In this document: piece by piece, positions 1-11,849 of the stretch
Layout of the letters: each line of letters begins with the position of its first letter
Position numbering within the stretch: the stretch's first letter is position 1
Source of the DNA: Plantago elongata
Taxonomy: Eukaryota > Streptophyta > Magnoliopsida > Lamiales > Plantaginaceae
Length of the DNA: 64,000 nucleotides
Assembly: GCA_036897095.1 (NCBI GenBank)
Contig: JAYMSP010000051.1
Coordinates: 37,227 to 101,226, forward strand
Direction: 5' to 3'
Position numbers and translations under genes: made by a program
The notes under the pieces: generated by a model
Told to the model about the DNA's origin: nothing
The model's database searches: none
The model's input: only the letters and a program-made list of their open reading frames with translations

Positions 1-229
1 TAAGTGAGTCTTCACAGCTTGTCATTTGGGTCGTTTTACGCTCTTCATACGATATCTTCTCAAGAATCGCTCCTTTAGCGACACCATAGCTTCCAAGTTT
101 GTATTGCGCACACCTACAGGGTGACGAATACTCGGTGGAGGAAGGGGAAGAAGAGAAAGAGGCTTGTAATGGATGTGTAAGTGAAGTTGATTGTAAAGGT
201 ATGATATATAGATGGTTGGTGTTTTGCAT
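1..229 (-). CDS. Partial first-exon reading frame, unknown product
   Basis: An open frame of 76 codons starts with ATG at 229-227 on the minus strand and is still open at the left window edge. The first ~40 residues are rich in Ser, Thr and Pro without acidic residues until a late Glu, which resembles an organelle transit peptide; the following part (KLGSYGVAKGAILEKISYEE) looks like folded protein. A second, closed frame overlapping it (22-288) ends quickly and reads less like protein. I do not recognise the family. A splice site may occur before the edge. The ATG could also be a chance codon inside a leader, because a TATA-like run (tatatat) lies only ~20 bases downstream of it. Confidence 0.3.
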   Translation of the reverse strand, partial: MQNTNHLYIIPLQSTSLTHPLQASFSSSPSSTEYSSPCRCAQYKLGSYGVAKGAILEKISYEERKTTQMTSCEDSL

Positions 230-288
230 AATGCATAGTGCATAGTAAAGGAAATTAAACAAAGGGCGGCAGGTACTAGGGTTGACAA

Positions 289-2902
289 GGATGCAAAGTA
301 TATACCTACCTGCGTAATATGTTGAAGGGCCTACCTTCATTATCTACTCTAATTTGTCACAAATTAAAATTTTCATGATTAGTGTAGTAGAAGTTCCAAT
401 TTTCCTACATAACACATTGTGTGTTGTAAGCATTTTTATATAAAAACGTAATTTGTAATTAAAAAAAGAGGAAAATACATTAAAAATGTATAATAAATGG
501 GAGAAACTCACGTCAGTGAAATTCAAATTCTACATTATCTACTTAAATAATGAATCATACACATCAGATTTAAATTGAATAAATAAGATGATTACGAACA
601 TTTAAATTGAATTACAAACTTAATTAAATTTTAAAAAATAAAATGCTTTGGATACATGTTTATAAAACTATATTTATAAAAGTTGAAAACAAAATATTCA
701 TGTTTCTATGAATATGCAAAAACGAAATATTTGATGTATCATCTATAGATTATATTTAGGTTTCCAATTGTTAAACTAAATAAGTACTTGTATTCTTTTT
801 CTAGGTGGGAAATTCTTTCCCTTTATCTGTTTGGTTGAGTTGAATGATTATTTGGACACTTGTGGCACTACCTATGAGGGGTAACAATCCAAATCATCAA
901 CTACTAACAACAGTGTATTATAATCAACATACTTTTAGTAAAGTAAATTACTTTACCCTCAAATTAATATATCCAATTTGAAATGCTATTACATGATCAC
1001 CAACTATTCCTTTTTCTTTTTTTTTTAAATCCAATATGCATCATATGTTTAAATCATACATATGTTCGAGTTACAATCAATTATAAATTAACAGACTAAA
1101 CATCGGTGAACTAGTACTTCATTTCGAAATAAATTCCATTAATATCGGGGCTCGAACTCATCACCACATGCTTGCAACTCCTGCTTCCTTAGCACTCGAC
1201 TATCTTATGATTCTCATCTCCAACTATTCTCTTGCATACATTTTAATTCATAAACTTTATAGATAACTTCCATCTTTCTATTGGAATTCGATTAATTAGA
1301 AATTACAATTTAAATAATAAAAGAATTTATAACACATAATTGATAAAGAAGAAAGTATAGAAAATTCATTTAGACATGTAAAGTGCGAAAAAAGTAATAT
1401 AGCCACCGCACCCACTAACGTGAATCTTGTGATTCCATAATATGTTTAGTCTAGACTCTAGTCTATGTATTTAGGTAGTATAGTTTAGGTAGTATAGTGT
1501 TGATGCAGGTCATGAAAGCAATTATTTTTACTTTGAGAAGATGAAAGCAAAACAATTATAATAATCAAACAGCTTTTTCGTACGGATGCCACCTCCTGTT
1601 CTAATCTTTTTTATTAATCCTATATTCCTATCCATCAAACTATCCACATTATTGGTGTCCCCTATCATAAAAGCCTCGGTATTCTTCACATTTGATGGCT
1701 CCGACGACCCAAACCGTGTTAGACGACGGTTCATGTATTATTTAAACTCTATTCCTTCAGACTGGAATTCACTAAATTGAATTTAATTTAATTAAAATTT
1801 AATATATATTATAATTAAACTAAGCTGAACTGAATAAAACTAAAATAATTTTTAAGTGAAAAAAACGGAGCTTAATTTTCACAATTTTAAAATTAGTCCC
1901 GCTCTAACACCACTCGATCAACCCGATTAAATTAATGGATGAGATCCAGCCTATTGTATCGACGATCTTATTCATGACAAGCTCGCATATGTCCAATTGG
2001 TATGCTTTTATTTGTTTTGGGTTTGGAACCTACATCAAACTACTTTTAAAATTATAGAAAATAACTTATATATAAGATAGGAGAGTGATAATTTAAATAT
2101 ACTCGTCCGTTAACGATGGGTATTGGGATATTTCAATACGCATATGCATATTAAATGAGATTAGTGGAGACTACATTTTTAATATATTTAATTTAGTTAG
2201 TTATCAACGGCACGTAAATAAAATGGAATACATATGGGTAGCACGATGGTACGATTCTTCTGATTGGAAATAACAGTGACATAATCTTAGATTGGACCAT
2301 TCTTAATGGACTCTGGCAACAACACGTTAGTGGGCTAACTGTGCACAACCCACTAAGCTATTTGTCAACTGATAATTAATAAATGGATCATAATCAACAA
2401 TGTCCGATTGAATAAATGACTGCATACAAAACCGTAATCATTCAACCAAAGGTCCAAAACTACTACACCAATAGAAATCGGCTGCCAAATTACTCAATGT
2501 TGGAATCTTTGTATATTTATAATGAATAAGTTTTGAGAGACTAATATACGATTGAAATTGAAAAATTCAATTTTATTTGTATTTTTTGTGTATGAAATTT
2601 TTTATTTCTATTTAAATTGTATTCCGAATAGTTATTGAATATGGTGATTGAAAAATGTGAGCACCATAGTCAGCTTTCTCTGTTTATATGGGACACAAGA
2701 GTTGTAACAGAGTAACTGCCAAAATGTACAAATTTGAATGGTTAGGGTACAACAACACCAATGCGTTAACCTGATTCCCAAATTGCCGAGAAAAACAAAA
2801 TTGGCCGGTAGTACCCTATGGTTAAGTTATTGTACATTTCATCATTATCATCATCCATTCATTCGTTTCAGATAAAATGACTGAACCAGTTCTTCACCAT
2901 TA
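289..2902. other. Intergenic, AT-rich
   Basis: No gene recognised. Short frames at 344-526 (-), 1528-1734 (-) and 1586-1780 (+) have no family signature and low-complexity flanks. A stretch near 1147-1200 carries a GGCTCGAACT-type motif resembling a tRNA B box, but no A box or target duplication could be found. Confidence 0.5.
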
Positions 2903-4022
2903 ATGGAATCTCATATCTTCAATTTTGTCCACCAATTTCCGATTCATATCCAGCACAACTCTTCTCGAAGCTTCTCAACCCTAATTACTTTCTATCGCCC
3001 CTTCTTCTCCGGCGGCTCGCGGCGAAATTGGCAGAGAAACGTAAGCCCCGATAAACGGTCCAGATTTCGCGACGTGTTTGCTACTGATGAAAATGACGAT
3101 TTCGATTTAAGGAAACCTAGAAGGAGACGGTGGTTTTATGAATCTGATCAAGAAGAAGAAGATGATGATGATGATAGTGAAGGGTTTGGATTTATCGAAG
3201 GTTCAATTGCTTTGAATTGGGTCTCGAAGGTAGTTTACTCAATTTTCATGATTTCATTCTGGTGTTGAAGTTTTTTCCCTTATCTGTCATCGTAAAGCTC
3301 TGCTTTCATCAGTTCATGTAGTGACTTTTAGTGAAATGCGACTGTTTCTGATAAACTTGAAGCTGGCTTTAGGAAACAATCACCGGAGTGGATTGAAATT
3401 CTATTCGACCTCGTATGATGATTCATTTAATCACTTCTCACCGTAACCGGTCTTGCAAATCAGCTAAAGAGTATTGCAATTCGGTTATTTTTCGATGATT
3501 CTAATTGTTATGATGAAAACATTAATTAGGCTAGTTCATTTGTTGTACTGAAGTTAGTTTGGAGTTTGCTTTTAGCTTCTGTATGATGTAGAGTTAATTC
3601 CAGTGCAGGCGTTTCAGTCCTTTGGGTGGATGATTCCTGCGGTCATCATCTCGCTTGTGATGGGCAATGGACCTGATACGATCATCATGACCTTAGCTCT
3701 GCCGCTTGTCCAGTCGCTGTTTTCTTTAGCTGCTGATATGGTCTGGGGAAGACCTGCTGAAGCCCCAAGATCAAAGCGTAGGAGCAAGAAGCGGCCTTTC
3801 GCTAGAGCAAATTATCCGAGGGCTAGAAAGGAAAAGAGGAAGGCTACACGGACTGGTAATGATTCAGGGGGTTATAAGTCATGGGTGGTTGTTGATAATG
3901 TATCGGACAAGAATGAGAAGAGCTCACAGAAGTTTGGTGGGTGGGACGAGTTAGATAACATTCGTGTGAAAGTTGACAAGGAATCATCTGAGACGTTCGG
4001 TAAAGATAAGCAGCAGAACTAA
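2903..4022 (+). CDS. Conserved plant protein with C-terminal-half membrane segment
   Basis: Two exons, 2903-3229 and 3609-4022, joined in phase 0 across a GT-AG intron, give 246 residues. Residues 1-35 are rich in His, Phe, Ser and basic residues and could be an organelle transit peptide. Residues 60-95 carry an Arg-rich patch followed by an acidic run (DQEEEDDDDDSE). Residues ~110-152 are hydrophobic, FGWMIPAVIISLVMG then ALPLVQSLFSLAADMVWG, and probably form one or two membrane helices. The C-terminal ~90 residues are basic and disordered. The acceptor at 3607-3608 was preferred over the one at 3602-3603 because only it keeps phase. I believe this is an uncharacterised plant-specific family; function unknown. 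Confidence 0.75.
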
Positions 4023-4106
4023 GAGATGTATACAGTTCCCTTATGAAGAATTTGGAACGGATTAATGTTCACTATTTTGAAATTCTTCCTAAATTCATTG
4101 GGCTTC

Positions 4107-4172
4107 TGGCTGAAATTCATCTTCATGAATATATATGATGAGGGTTAGATGGCTGAAATTCATCTTCATGAA
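4107..4172 (+). repeat. Short direct repeat in 3' flank
   Basis: The 23-base string beginning tggctgaaattcatcttcat occurs at 4107 and again at 4150, 43 bases apart, just after the stop of the upstream gene. It is probably a local duplication in the 3' untranslated region. Confidence 0.6.
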
Positions 4173-4484
4173 AAAATGGTAAAGTAAGAAGTTTAGGAAC
4201 GAGATGAAAAAAATATAAAATTTTAGTTACTAAATAGTAAGTCTTTTATTTTGATGATTTTGACTTCGCTAAAAGAAAAAGAAAAATTGATTCGAGATTT
4301 TGAAAGTTTCAAAAATCTTGCTTTTGTTTTACAATTTACATCTTTTTATTGCAATGAAGGAATCAAGATATGATTGACTTAATTGAAGCTCAAATGCATC
4401 ATTTGCTCATTTGTTAATAAATTTTCTTTCTTGTTCACACAATCCCAATAATATATCCATATCTATATGGTGGGTGATTAATAC

Positions 4485-4790
4485 GTTTTATTTCGCATCC
4501 AAATTACTACTTGAATTTATGATAATGAGAACCATATACGTTAACAACTACTAGTTGCAAGTGATCGAAGGAGTAGCCATGCACGTGGTACAAAATTTCA
4601 CCGAAAATTAAAACTACGTTAAAATAAATAAAAAATTAGAGTTTTATTTCGCGTTCATATTACTACTTAAACTTATAGTACATTTAACTTAAAAATTATA
4701 ATGAGAAATATATTCGTAAACAACTACTAGTTATTGGTAATCGAAGGTATGCACCTGGTTCGAAATTTCACCGAAAATTTAAAATTACGC
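4485..4790 (+). repeat. Two-copy tandem duplication, ~156 bp unit
   Basis: Both copies start with gttttatttcgc (4485 and 4641) and share ACAACTACTAGTT and AAATTTCACCGAAAATT in the same order. The copies are diverged, and the second has a small insertion. The duplication is non-coding and lies between the membrane-protein gene and the F-box gene. The rest of 4023-5085 shows nothing recognisable apart from the F-box gene leader. Confidence 0.7.
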
Positions 4791-5085
4791 AAAGATGAAA
4801 TGAACTTGAAATCAAAAGCCACCATTCTCAATTCATAAAGAAAGTTCCTTGTATTTTCAGATTGGGAGCGGCTTATATCCTAACTCCAGATTTCACGCCA
4901 TTTTCATCATCTCAATTTCTCCCAAATCCCAATCAATCCAATCCCTGACACTTGACTCTATCATCTCAATTTCTCCCAATCATCAATCCAATCCATTCCA
5001 TGGTCTGATCTAAGATATCCTTTCCGTTTTCACTGACACTTGATTTCGTTCTTTGCTCAATTTCTGCAACAGGAAAGATAAAACC

Positions 5086-7691
5086 ATGGGGCTTAGAAGG
5101 TCGAAGAGACTCTCGAAAGCTGATCCCGATCGAATCAGTGATCTGCCTGACTCGCTAGTGTTACAGATTCTCTCCTTGTTGGGAATGAAAGATGTTGTCA
5201 AAACAAGCGTTCTCTCTAAGCGATGGGAAAACCTATGGACACAAGTTCCTAATGTTGTTTACAAATATCAGGGGAAATACCGTGCGGCAAATGATCAGGG
5301 AGAACCCATGACTGATCAGGATTGGAAGCTACAACAGCAACCGTTTGTCCCGTTTGTCGACAGGACCTTACGACGACATCAGTCGAATATTAAAAGGTTT
5401 TCACTAGGTGCTATATGGCACTTTGATGATAAAAAAATGCATGCCTTAATGGATGATTGGATCAAATGTGTTTTGGAGAAGAAGGTTGAGGTTCTGGAGC
5501 TTGATTTTAGTAGAATGATAGGCTATATTCTTCCTGAATTTTTGTTCCAGAGTTCCTCACTTAGGGAATTGAAAATCAAACATTTGTTCATTGAGTCGTC
5601 GTATTTATTTCCAGTTAGGTGGAATTTGATTAGGAGTTTGTGTTTGGTGAGTATTTACTTAGACTCCGCGTCCCTGGAGAACATATTGCTAGGTTGTCCT
5701 GTGTTAGAGAGTCTGGCTATTGAATCCGTGACGGGCTTGGAATTCATCAATATCATATCTCGAAGTGTGCAAAAACTGAAAATACATCATTTTTGGCCCC
5801 AATATAGATATTCTGATACTATATTGAAAATTAGAGCCCCTTGGCTTGAAGAATTAGAGATTTCAAGTTCATTTCTTGTAGGCTATTGTCAGATAGAGGA
5901 TATCTCTTCACTGGTTAAAGCTACAATTACATTCAATGGCTATGAATCCTTGATATGGAATAGTAAGGATGAAGAGTTGGTTAACGATGAATTGGAGATC
6001 AATGCTAAGTGGATTGAGATGGCGTCACTTACGCTCAATGCTCTAGCTCATGTTGCTGAACTGTCAATCGGAACAGAGCTTATCCAGGTGAGAAAACCTC
6101 TTTGTTACGCTCTCAAGTAGATTTTCATACATATAAAACTTTTCTACGCGACTTGTAGTGTATCCGCAGTCAATATATCTGGAATCTAGATGTAACAATT
6201 GCAAAAACTGGTTGAATCCCGAACTGAAAGTAGAAGCAAAGAATCTTTATTGTGTATTTATGCTGTATTGTGAAAACAATTATCCGCACTTTGTCCACGC
6301 TTAAGCACCATTTGCTTATATTCTTTCATCGGTGTTGCTTCATAATGATTCTTGTTAGCTCTATTTACCTGTCTTAGTTTGTGGTATGGTTAGAATTATA
6401 CATTCTGTTCGAGACATTAGTGTTAAAACCTCTATACTGTAGTCTCCGAGTTTATATGTTGGCTTCTAATAAGCTCATGTCAAGGTATGGATGATGCTTG
6501 AGAGTTTCCAATTTCCATACATTAAGCTGGTAAGAAAAACATGTGAACTTATGGTACAGGCTCCTGCGGGCATAAGTTAGCTGAGTTTATATGATAACTT
6601 GCGTTGTCATTCGTTTATTAAAGTATGTAATTATACTTGCGCCTTTGTTTACTTATCTACCTCCCACATTTTTCTTCCTTTGGCTTTGATTTTGACAGGT
6701 GCTATCATTAGCTATATATTCTGGAAAACCTTCCCCGTCCTTCCAGTGCAAGCATTTGACAATCAATTCGCCTCTTTGGGAGTTCGATGTCCCTGGAATA
6801 TTTTTCCTATTAGAAAATGCACCTCATCTGGAGGCACTACTCATACATGTGTCCCGTCATCTGAAGGTTTGATTATGCAAAACTGTTTCCGTACATTGTT
6901 TGAAATTCCTCCAGAATATCTGTAAGAAAATGTAACATAACAATAGTAACTTGCCGTGGGTTTAATGTGCTTGACAGTTGATTAATGTATACTAAATAGC
7001 AGGTGGACTGTTGCTTTAAGGGATCTTTTATAAGTTTGCTGGCTTGAAATGTGCTGAAGAACTACTTATTATTACATTTCCACATATCTAACTTAGATCA
7101 TCTGTAATTTCAACATCTATGTAGGAAAACTTCAACTGTCGAAGCGATCTGGATAGATATATATTCCTTTTAAACTGCTCTCATGAATATCTTGTCATAA
7201 AGGGTGTCTATCTGATATAACTGCATCCTTTATATACTACATATCTAATAAATTTGCATCTATAACTACAGGGTGATCATCCACTTTACCGGAATGTGGA
7301 ACTTTTTGAAGATGAAGACATAGACTTAAGTTTGCCTAATGGGAACTTTGCGCACCTCAAGCATGTTACAATTGATTACCACCGAGATCCGTGTACTGAT
7401 AATGCTATGTCTGTTGGCAGCAAGTGTTATGACATGGAACTTGTAAAATACCTAATGAGGAGTGCCATTGTGTTTAAGACGCTGGTTCTGTGTTCATCAA
7501 GTCCTGGCTGCATCAATCCTGGGTGTTTAAAGGGGAAGTGTGCATTCTTGTATGTACCTCGGTTGTCTAGCGAATTGGTAAGCAAATTTCTTCCTGGGAA
7601 TGAAGCTGAAGAATGGGAATTAAAGAAGCGAAAATTGAGTTATGAATATAGATTTTCAAACTATGCTTCCCTGCGTTTTAAGTTGCTATAA
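5086..7691 (+). CDS. F-box/LRR/FBD protein
   Basis: Three exons, 5086-6087, 6699-6866 and 7272-7691, all phase 0, give 529 residues. Residues ~17-60 are an F-box (DRISDLPDSLVLQILSLL, then TSVLSKRWENLW), which in this family docks to SKP1 of SCF ubiquitin ligases. Leucine-rich repeats follow at ~130-390, including LWEFDVPGIFFLLENAPHLE across exon 2. Exon 3 has an FBD-like end (FAHLKHVTIDYH, then ELVKYLMRSAIVFKTLVL). The ATG at 5086 has a better context (aaaccATGG) than the upstream in-frame ATG at 5053, and the next residues, MGLRRSKRLSK, look like a natural N-terminus. The substrate is unknown. Length and exon layout are normal for the family, so the gene is probably functional. Confidence 0.87.
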
Positions 7692-7774
7692 AAAACGTCA
7701 TCTTAGAAGATTTTATATGCTCATGGCTGATGGCTCAGTCACTTCAACATCATTGTTGTAACTTTGCGTTGCTT

Positions 7775-8640
7775 CTATACGGGTATAGGCATTGTCCAAA
7801 AACCAATCCCAGCAGGACAAGAATTGTAATTGTAACTAGTACTAACGATTTTATTCCAACGCTCATCTTTGAATCCATGCTGCTTAAAAATCCACAATTC
7901 CACTCTACGTTTCATACCAATAGATAGACCAAGGCATCCCCCGAGTATTTCCAGGCATTGTACAATGACCTCTGGTGGCTCTACCATTCCTGGAGACTCA
8001 TTTCCAAAACAGGTGGCTCTACCGTTCCTGAAACCTCACTTTCCAAATCAAAATAAAAAACATCCGAAGTAATCGTCGTTAGCCAGTAGACCTTCTTATT
8101 ATAACTTCCCTGTTATCAACCTTTTCCCAGTCGTAGATAATTTATTGTTCGAAGCCCATGAGATTATCTACTAGGGCTTTTTTCCAAGAATTTATTCTCA
8201 AGTTATATAAGTTTGTGATCAACTTGTCTGAACCCAAGTCATGATAAGTAGCGAAAACCTTGTAATCACCACCATCAAAACCAAATCCCATGCTGCAGAT
8301 TTTATCGTATTCCATGCCATCAACGGAAGGCAAGTCTCTACATACTCCTGTAGATGGGTTCCAGATGAATAATTGAGAATTAACCCAAGCACAACATAGA
8401 CCATTACAAGATTCAACAAATATTGTATCATGATACATTACTTTATTACTGATGGCCTCAGTGAGGGGATAGTAAAGGTCAGGTGCTTCATGGTCGTCTA
8501 TTAGATTCAACAAGTCGTTCAGGTAATATTGCTTCAGTCGCCTATACATAATGCAATGTTTTTCTGGAATAACTTCAATAATGCGTGTATGCTCTGCTTG
8601 TTTGCTATAAAATCTAATTGGGATTGAACGAAACTTTTAC
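7775..8640 (-). pseudogene. F-box-associated (FBA) gene remnant
   Basis: Reading leftwards, pieces of one FBA-type protein appear in changing frames: FRSIPIRFYSK (~8630), then CCAWVNSQLFIWNPSTG and GFGFDGGDYKVFATYHD (8549-8142), then KKVYWLTTITSDVFYFDL in another frame (~8085), then GGCLGLSIGMKRRVELWIFK in a third (~7950). A TAA precedes the first piece, stops and frame changes separate the others, and no F-box is seen upstream, so the gene is broken. Around 7975-8035 a short stretch (ctaccattcctggaga / ctaccgttcctgaaac) is duplicated and may be one of the disrupting events. It belongs to a different F-box subfamily from the neighbouring LRR/FBD gene. Confidence 0.75.
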
Positions 8641-9132
8641 TGGGAATTAAAGAACACCATGATGTCGAAATGCACCTAAACTTCAATAGTGATTTGACTG
8701 GAAGGCGATTACCCTGATCAGCACCTAAACTTCATTAGTGATTTCCAGCTTTGAGTATTTTGGCCGCTGGTTCCATCACCGTTGATTTTGAGTTTTGATT
8801 AATTGGTTAGGGATTTATTCGTATTGTTTTTCAATTGAGAAAATCTTCGAAGGTAGTTATATGGATTGCAAGGAAAGAGACGTGATCATAAATAAACCTT
8901 CTTTTTTCTCTGATATATAGAGTACTATTTTAATTAATTTCCAACTTTAGGCCCCTTTAGTATAGTATAATTGCAATTTAGAAGCACCTGTTTCTATATA
9001 AATAATGCTTTATTCATTCGTCGAAATATACATTGTATTACTGATGACAGACATGAATACAATTGTAATTGTAGTATAATGTGCAGGAAAAAGGAAAAGC
9101 AGTTGGGAGCTTCATTCACTTAACTCGCAATC
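8641..9132. other. Intergenic spacer
   Basis: AT-rich spacer between the F-box remnant and the 3' end of the next minus-strand gene. It contains a short direct repeat, gcacctaaacttca, at ~8671 and ~8721. Nothing else recognised. Confidence 0.5.
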
Positions 9133-11598
9133 TCACTTCCCTTCAGATTTCAGTTGTCCTCCATAAAAAACAAGTCCAAAACTTGCGAAAGTCGATATTA
9201 TAGTTGACATGTAGAACATAGCAAGCAAAGCTCCTCTAAGCGACTGCATTTTGTACTATTTCATCAGTATATGATTCAAACAAGTAATGCGTTAAAAAAT
9301 AAATTTACAGTCACGCGCACCTTAGCAAGAAGCAAAGCATTATCATTAGCATATTGCAACGAGTTCTCTGGTATATTTTGGATGCCTTGGCTTACTTGCC
9401 ACGAAAGAATCCTGTTATTGGATTTTGAAAGAAGAAAGAAAAGAAATTTAGGAATAAATTTATTATCATAGTGTGGAGGCTCAAATTAAGATTTTACCCG
9501 AAAACAAGGGCAATGCCAGCTCCAATATATGCTCTTTGTGAAGTAAGTTCGACCTGAAGTGTGCCGAACTGCACATGTACGAAATATTTGTGTTACTGCA
9601 ACAATGAAGAACACAGACGTAGATTTACTAATTAACTACAGAATATTATCACACCTTGAACATCCTTCCTTCTTCTTTCGGTTCTGTGTTAGCCTCCTCA
9701 GATGTAGGGCTAGCAGCTAATAATTGTCCTGCCTTGATCATCTTTTTGGCAATCTATGCTGATTAGATTATCCAACAATTAGTGAACGAAAAAAAAACAT
9801 GTTCATCGAATTATCCCAATTTCAGCAACAGGAAATTAACTTCCTATATTGGGCTACCAAACAGAAAGCACTGGAGAATTCAACACTGAACAAAATAAAT
9901 GGATGAAGAATAGCGTACAAGTAACAAAGGCAAGAAAAATGACTCAACACTTCATATATTCTGCATGATAAATCTTGCCTATTCGATGCCAGGAATATTG
10001 GAGATGAATGGCTCATGAAAAAGCTTACATTAAGAAAATTGTTTGAGGGCATAGATGAGGCCTCAAACTGAGTTAATGGAAAGAAAAGAGAGTTGTTCAT
10101 ATTCTCACAATCACAAGCCTTGTTAACGTAGAATGTTAAAGATGTTTGGTTTATACCACTTGCAGTTCTCCTTGACCATACTGGCCCATGGATTGAAACC
10201 TCCTACCAGCTGATATCAAGCGTTTGCCAAGTGCTAACTAGCAAGAAGATAAACAGATCAGTCATAATTTAGTCGAGAGAATCCTCTGCTCAAACATGAG
10301 ATCAAAAAGGGACTGGATCACAAAACCACGAGTGACTGTTAAAAATTCTTATTCTTGCCTGACTTATTATTGCCTGTTGCTAATGAAGGGAGCTTGCTCA
10401 TTAAGCTAGCAGAAGTTGAAGTGTCTGCTCGTTCCCATGCCCGAGTTAGATCCAACAATGTATCTCCCAGCTCTTCACCACACTGCAATACAAGAACAAG
10501 TCCCTCAAATAACATCAACATGTTTCAAGGCTCAAGTATTGCCATGTTGATAGATGATATCAATTCAACATACTCGAATACTAACCCAGGAAGAAATGAC
10601 TAACCTCATCTTTGACTAGCCCGTTTGAAAGATCAAAAGCTGCATCATTCAGCTTCAGCATTTACATAACAATGTCAGATTTTCTATCATCAACAGTAAA
10701 TATAAATTACAAAAATAAATCACAAGCACAACCATGAGAATCACAAACACTGCCATCTCACTTTGTGTAGTATTAAATCCATGTGCTGTGTAAAATAACA
10801 CAGGGATTATGCAAAATAACCTTTCTACAGCAAAGTTATTATCCTGAAAGGACAGGCACAAACTCGATGCGGGAGCAGCACTAGGCCTTTTACGATTAGT
10901 AGTACGTTTGAAGATTGTAAGCTAACCTAAATAATGAAATCTCATCACTCCACTTGATAAAACGTAGCGATCATCTCTGATCTCTATTCATATTCTAGAG
11001 GTAATCTGAAGCTCAATCAACTACATCTGCTCAACTATCACAGTTCACAAACACAAACCGAATTCCATACATTCAGCATAACATTCAAAGCCTAATAGTC
11101 TAAACCAATAATACAGCAAATGCAGAATAGCAAGTAATGATAAACTCTCAAGTGAAATATCAATACAGCAAGTTTCACTCAGTTAACTAGCTTACATCGA
11201 GCCGAAGATCATTCGGCAGCTGCGAAAAGTAATCTGCTGGAAGAACAAAAGCATTCTGTATGCCAAACAATAGCAGAACAATTAGTACTACAAAAGAAGA
11301 AACACAGCGCAGTAATTCTTCAAATATGATGACATAATCGTAATTGAGAGTTATTTGAGCTTACAGCGAGCTGTTGGAGGAGAATTTGAGGATCTTCATC
11401 AAGGGACTTGGGAGAATCGGATGATCCAGTAATGGCGGATATTGCAGTTTTGGAGTAATTGAGATTACAGGTAGTGTGATTTGGTAAGGATTGAAGGTTG
11501 ATTGAGGTTTGAAGGAAATGGCGAGCATGAGAGGAAGAGAATTTGGATGGAGGTTTGAGGTGGATGGCTGAGAGAGAGGAAGAAGAAGCGGTAGCCAT
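9133..11598 (-). CDS. Conserved predicted plastid membrane protein (9 exons)
   Basis: Nine exons join without a phase error: 11598-11365, 11255-11196, 10652-10605, 10482-10359, 10233-10160, 9753-9655, 9568-9498, 9411-9321 and 9243-9133, giving 303 residues. Residues 1-55 are Ser-rich with no acidic residue, a typical plastid transit peptide. Conserved blocks are NAFVLPADYFSQLPNDLRLD (79-98), LNDAAFDLSNG, and GKRLISAGRRFQSMGQYGQG (about 158-177). Two hydrophobic stretches, AYIGAGIALVFGILSW (about 226-241) and the region containing STIISTFASFGLVFYGG (about 272-296), are probable membrane helices. Intron 4 starts with GC rather than GT (AG|GCAAGA); only this donor keeps frame and restores the family-like KSALGKRL junction. 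I recall the family as uncharacterised in Arabidopsis. Function unknown; transit peptide and helices are inferences. Confidence 0.85.
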
Positions 11599-11849
11599 TT
11601 TTCGAAACTGAGAAATGAAAAGGAAGATTTTGCAATTTCGTAATTTTATCTTTTTTTCCTTCTTTTATTTTTACAAAGCCTCAATTTAATAATACAGTAC
11701 ATTTATGTAGAGTCGACCTGTTTTGTTACTAAAATTTATGAAGTTGCCAATATTGGTGTGATATGAATGTGAGAATTCGATATGCGAAGGTGTTCAAGGA
11801 TTGTGGTGATATGTACATTATAGTTCGATCTTCTAAAGTCATAATAATT

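Noticed and set aside
1140-1165. Possible SINE from GGCTCGAACT motif
   Set aside because: Single weak motif with no second box or flanking repeat.
5053-5085. Upstream start for the F-box gene (MLNFCNRKDKT)
   Set aside because: Poorer start context and no family resemblance; the ATG at 5086 is better placed.
6599-6925. 108-residue plus-strand frame over F-box exon 2
   Set aside because: It is the wrong frame of the exon; the correct frame gives conserved LRR sequence and joins in phase.
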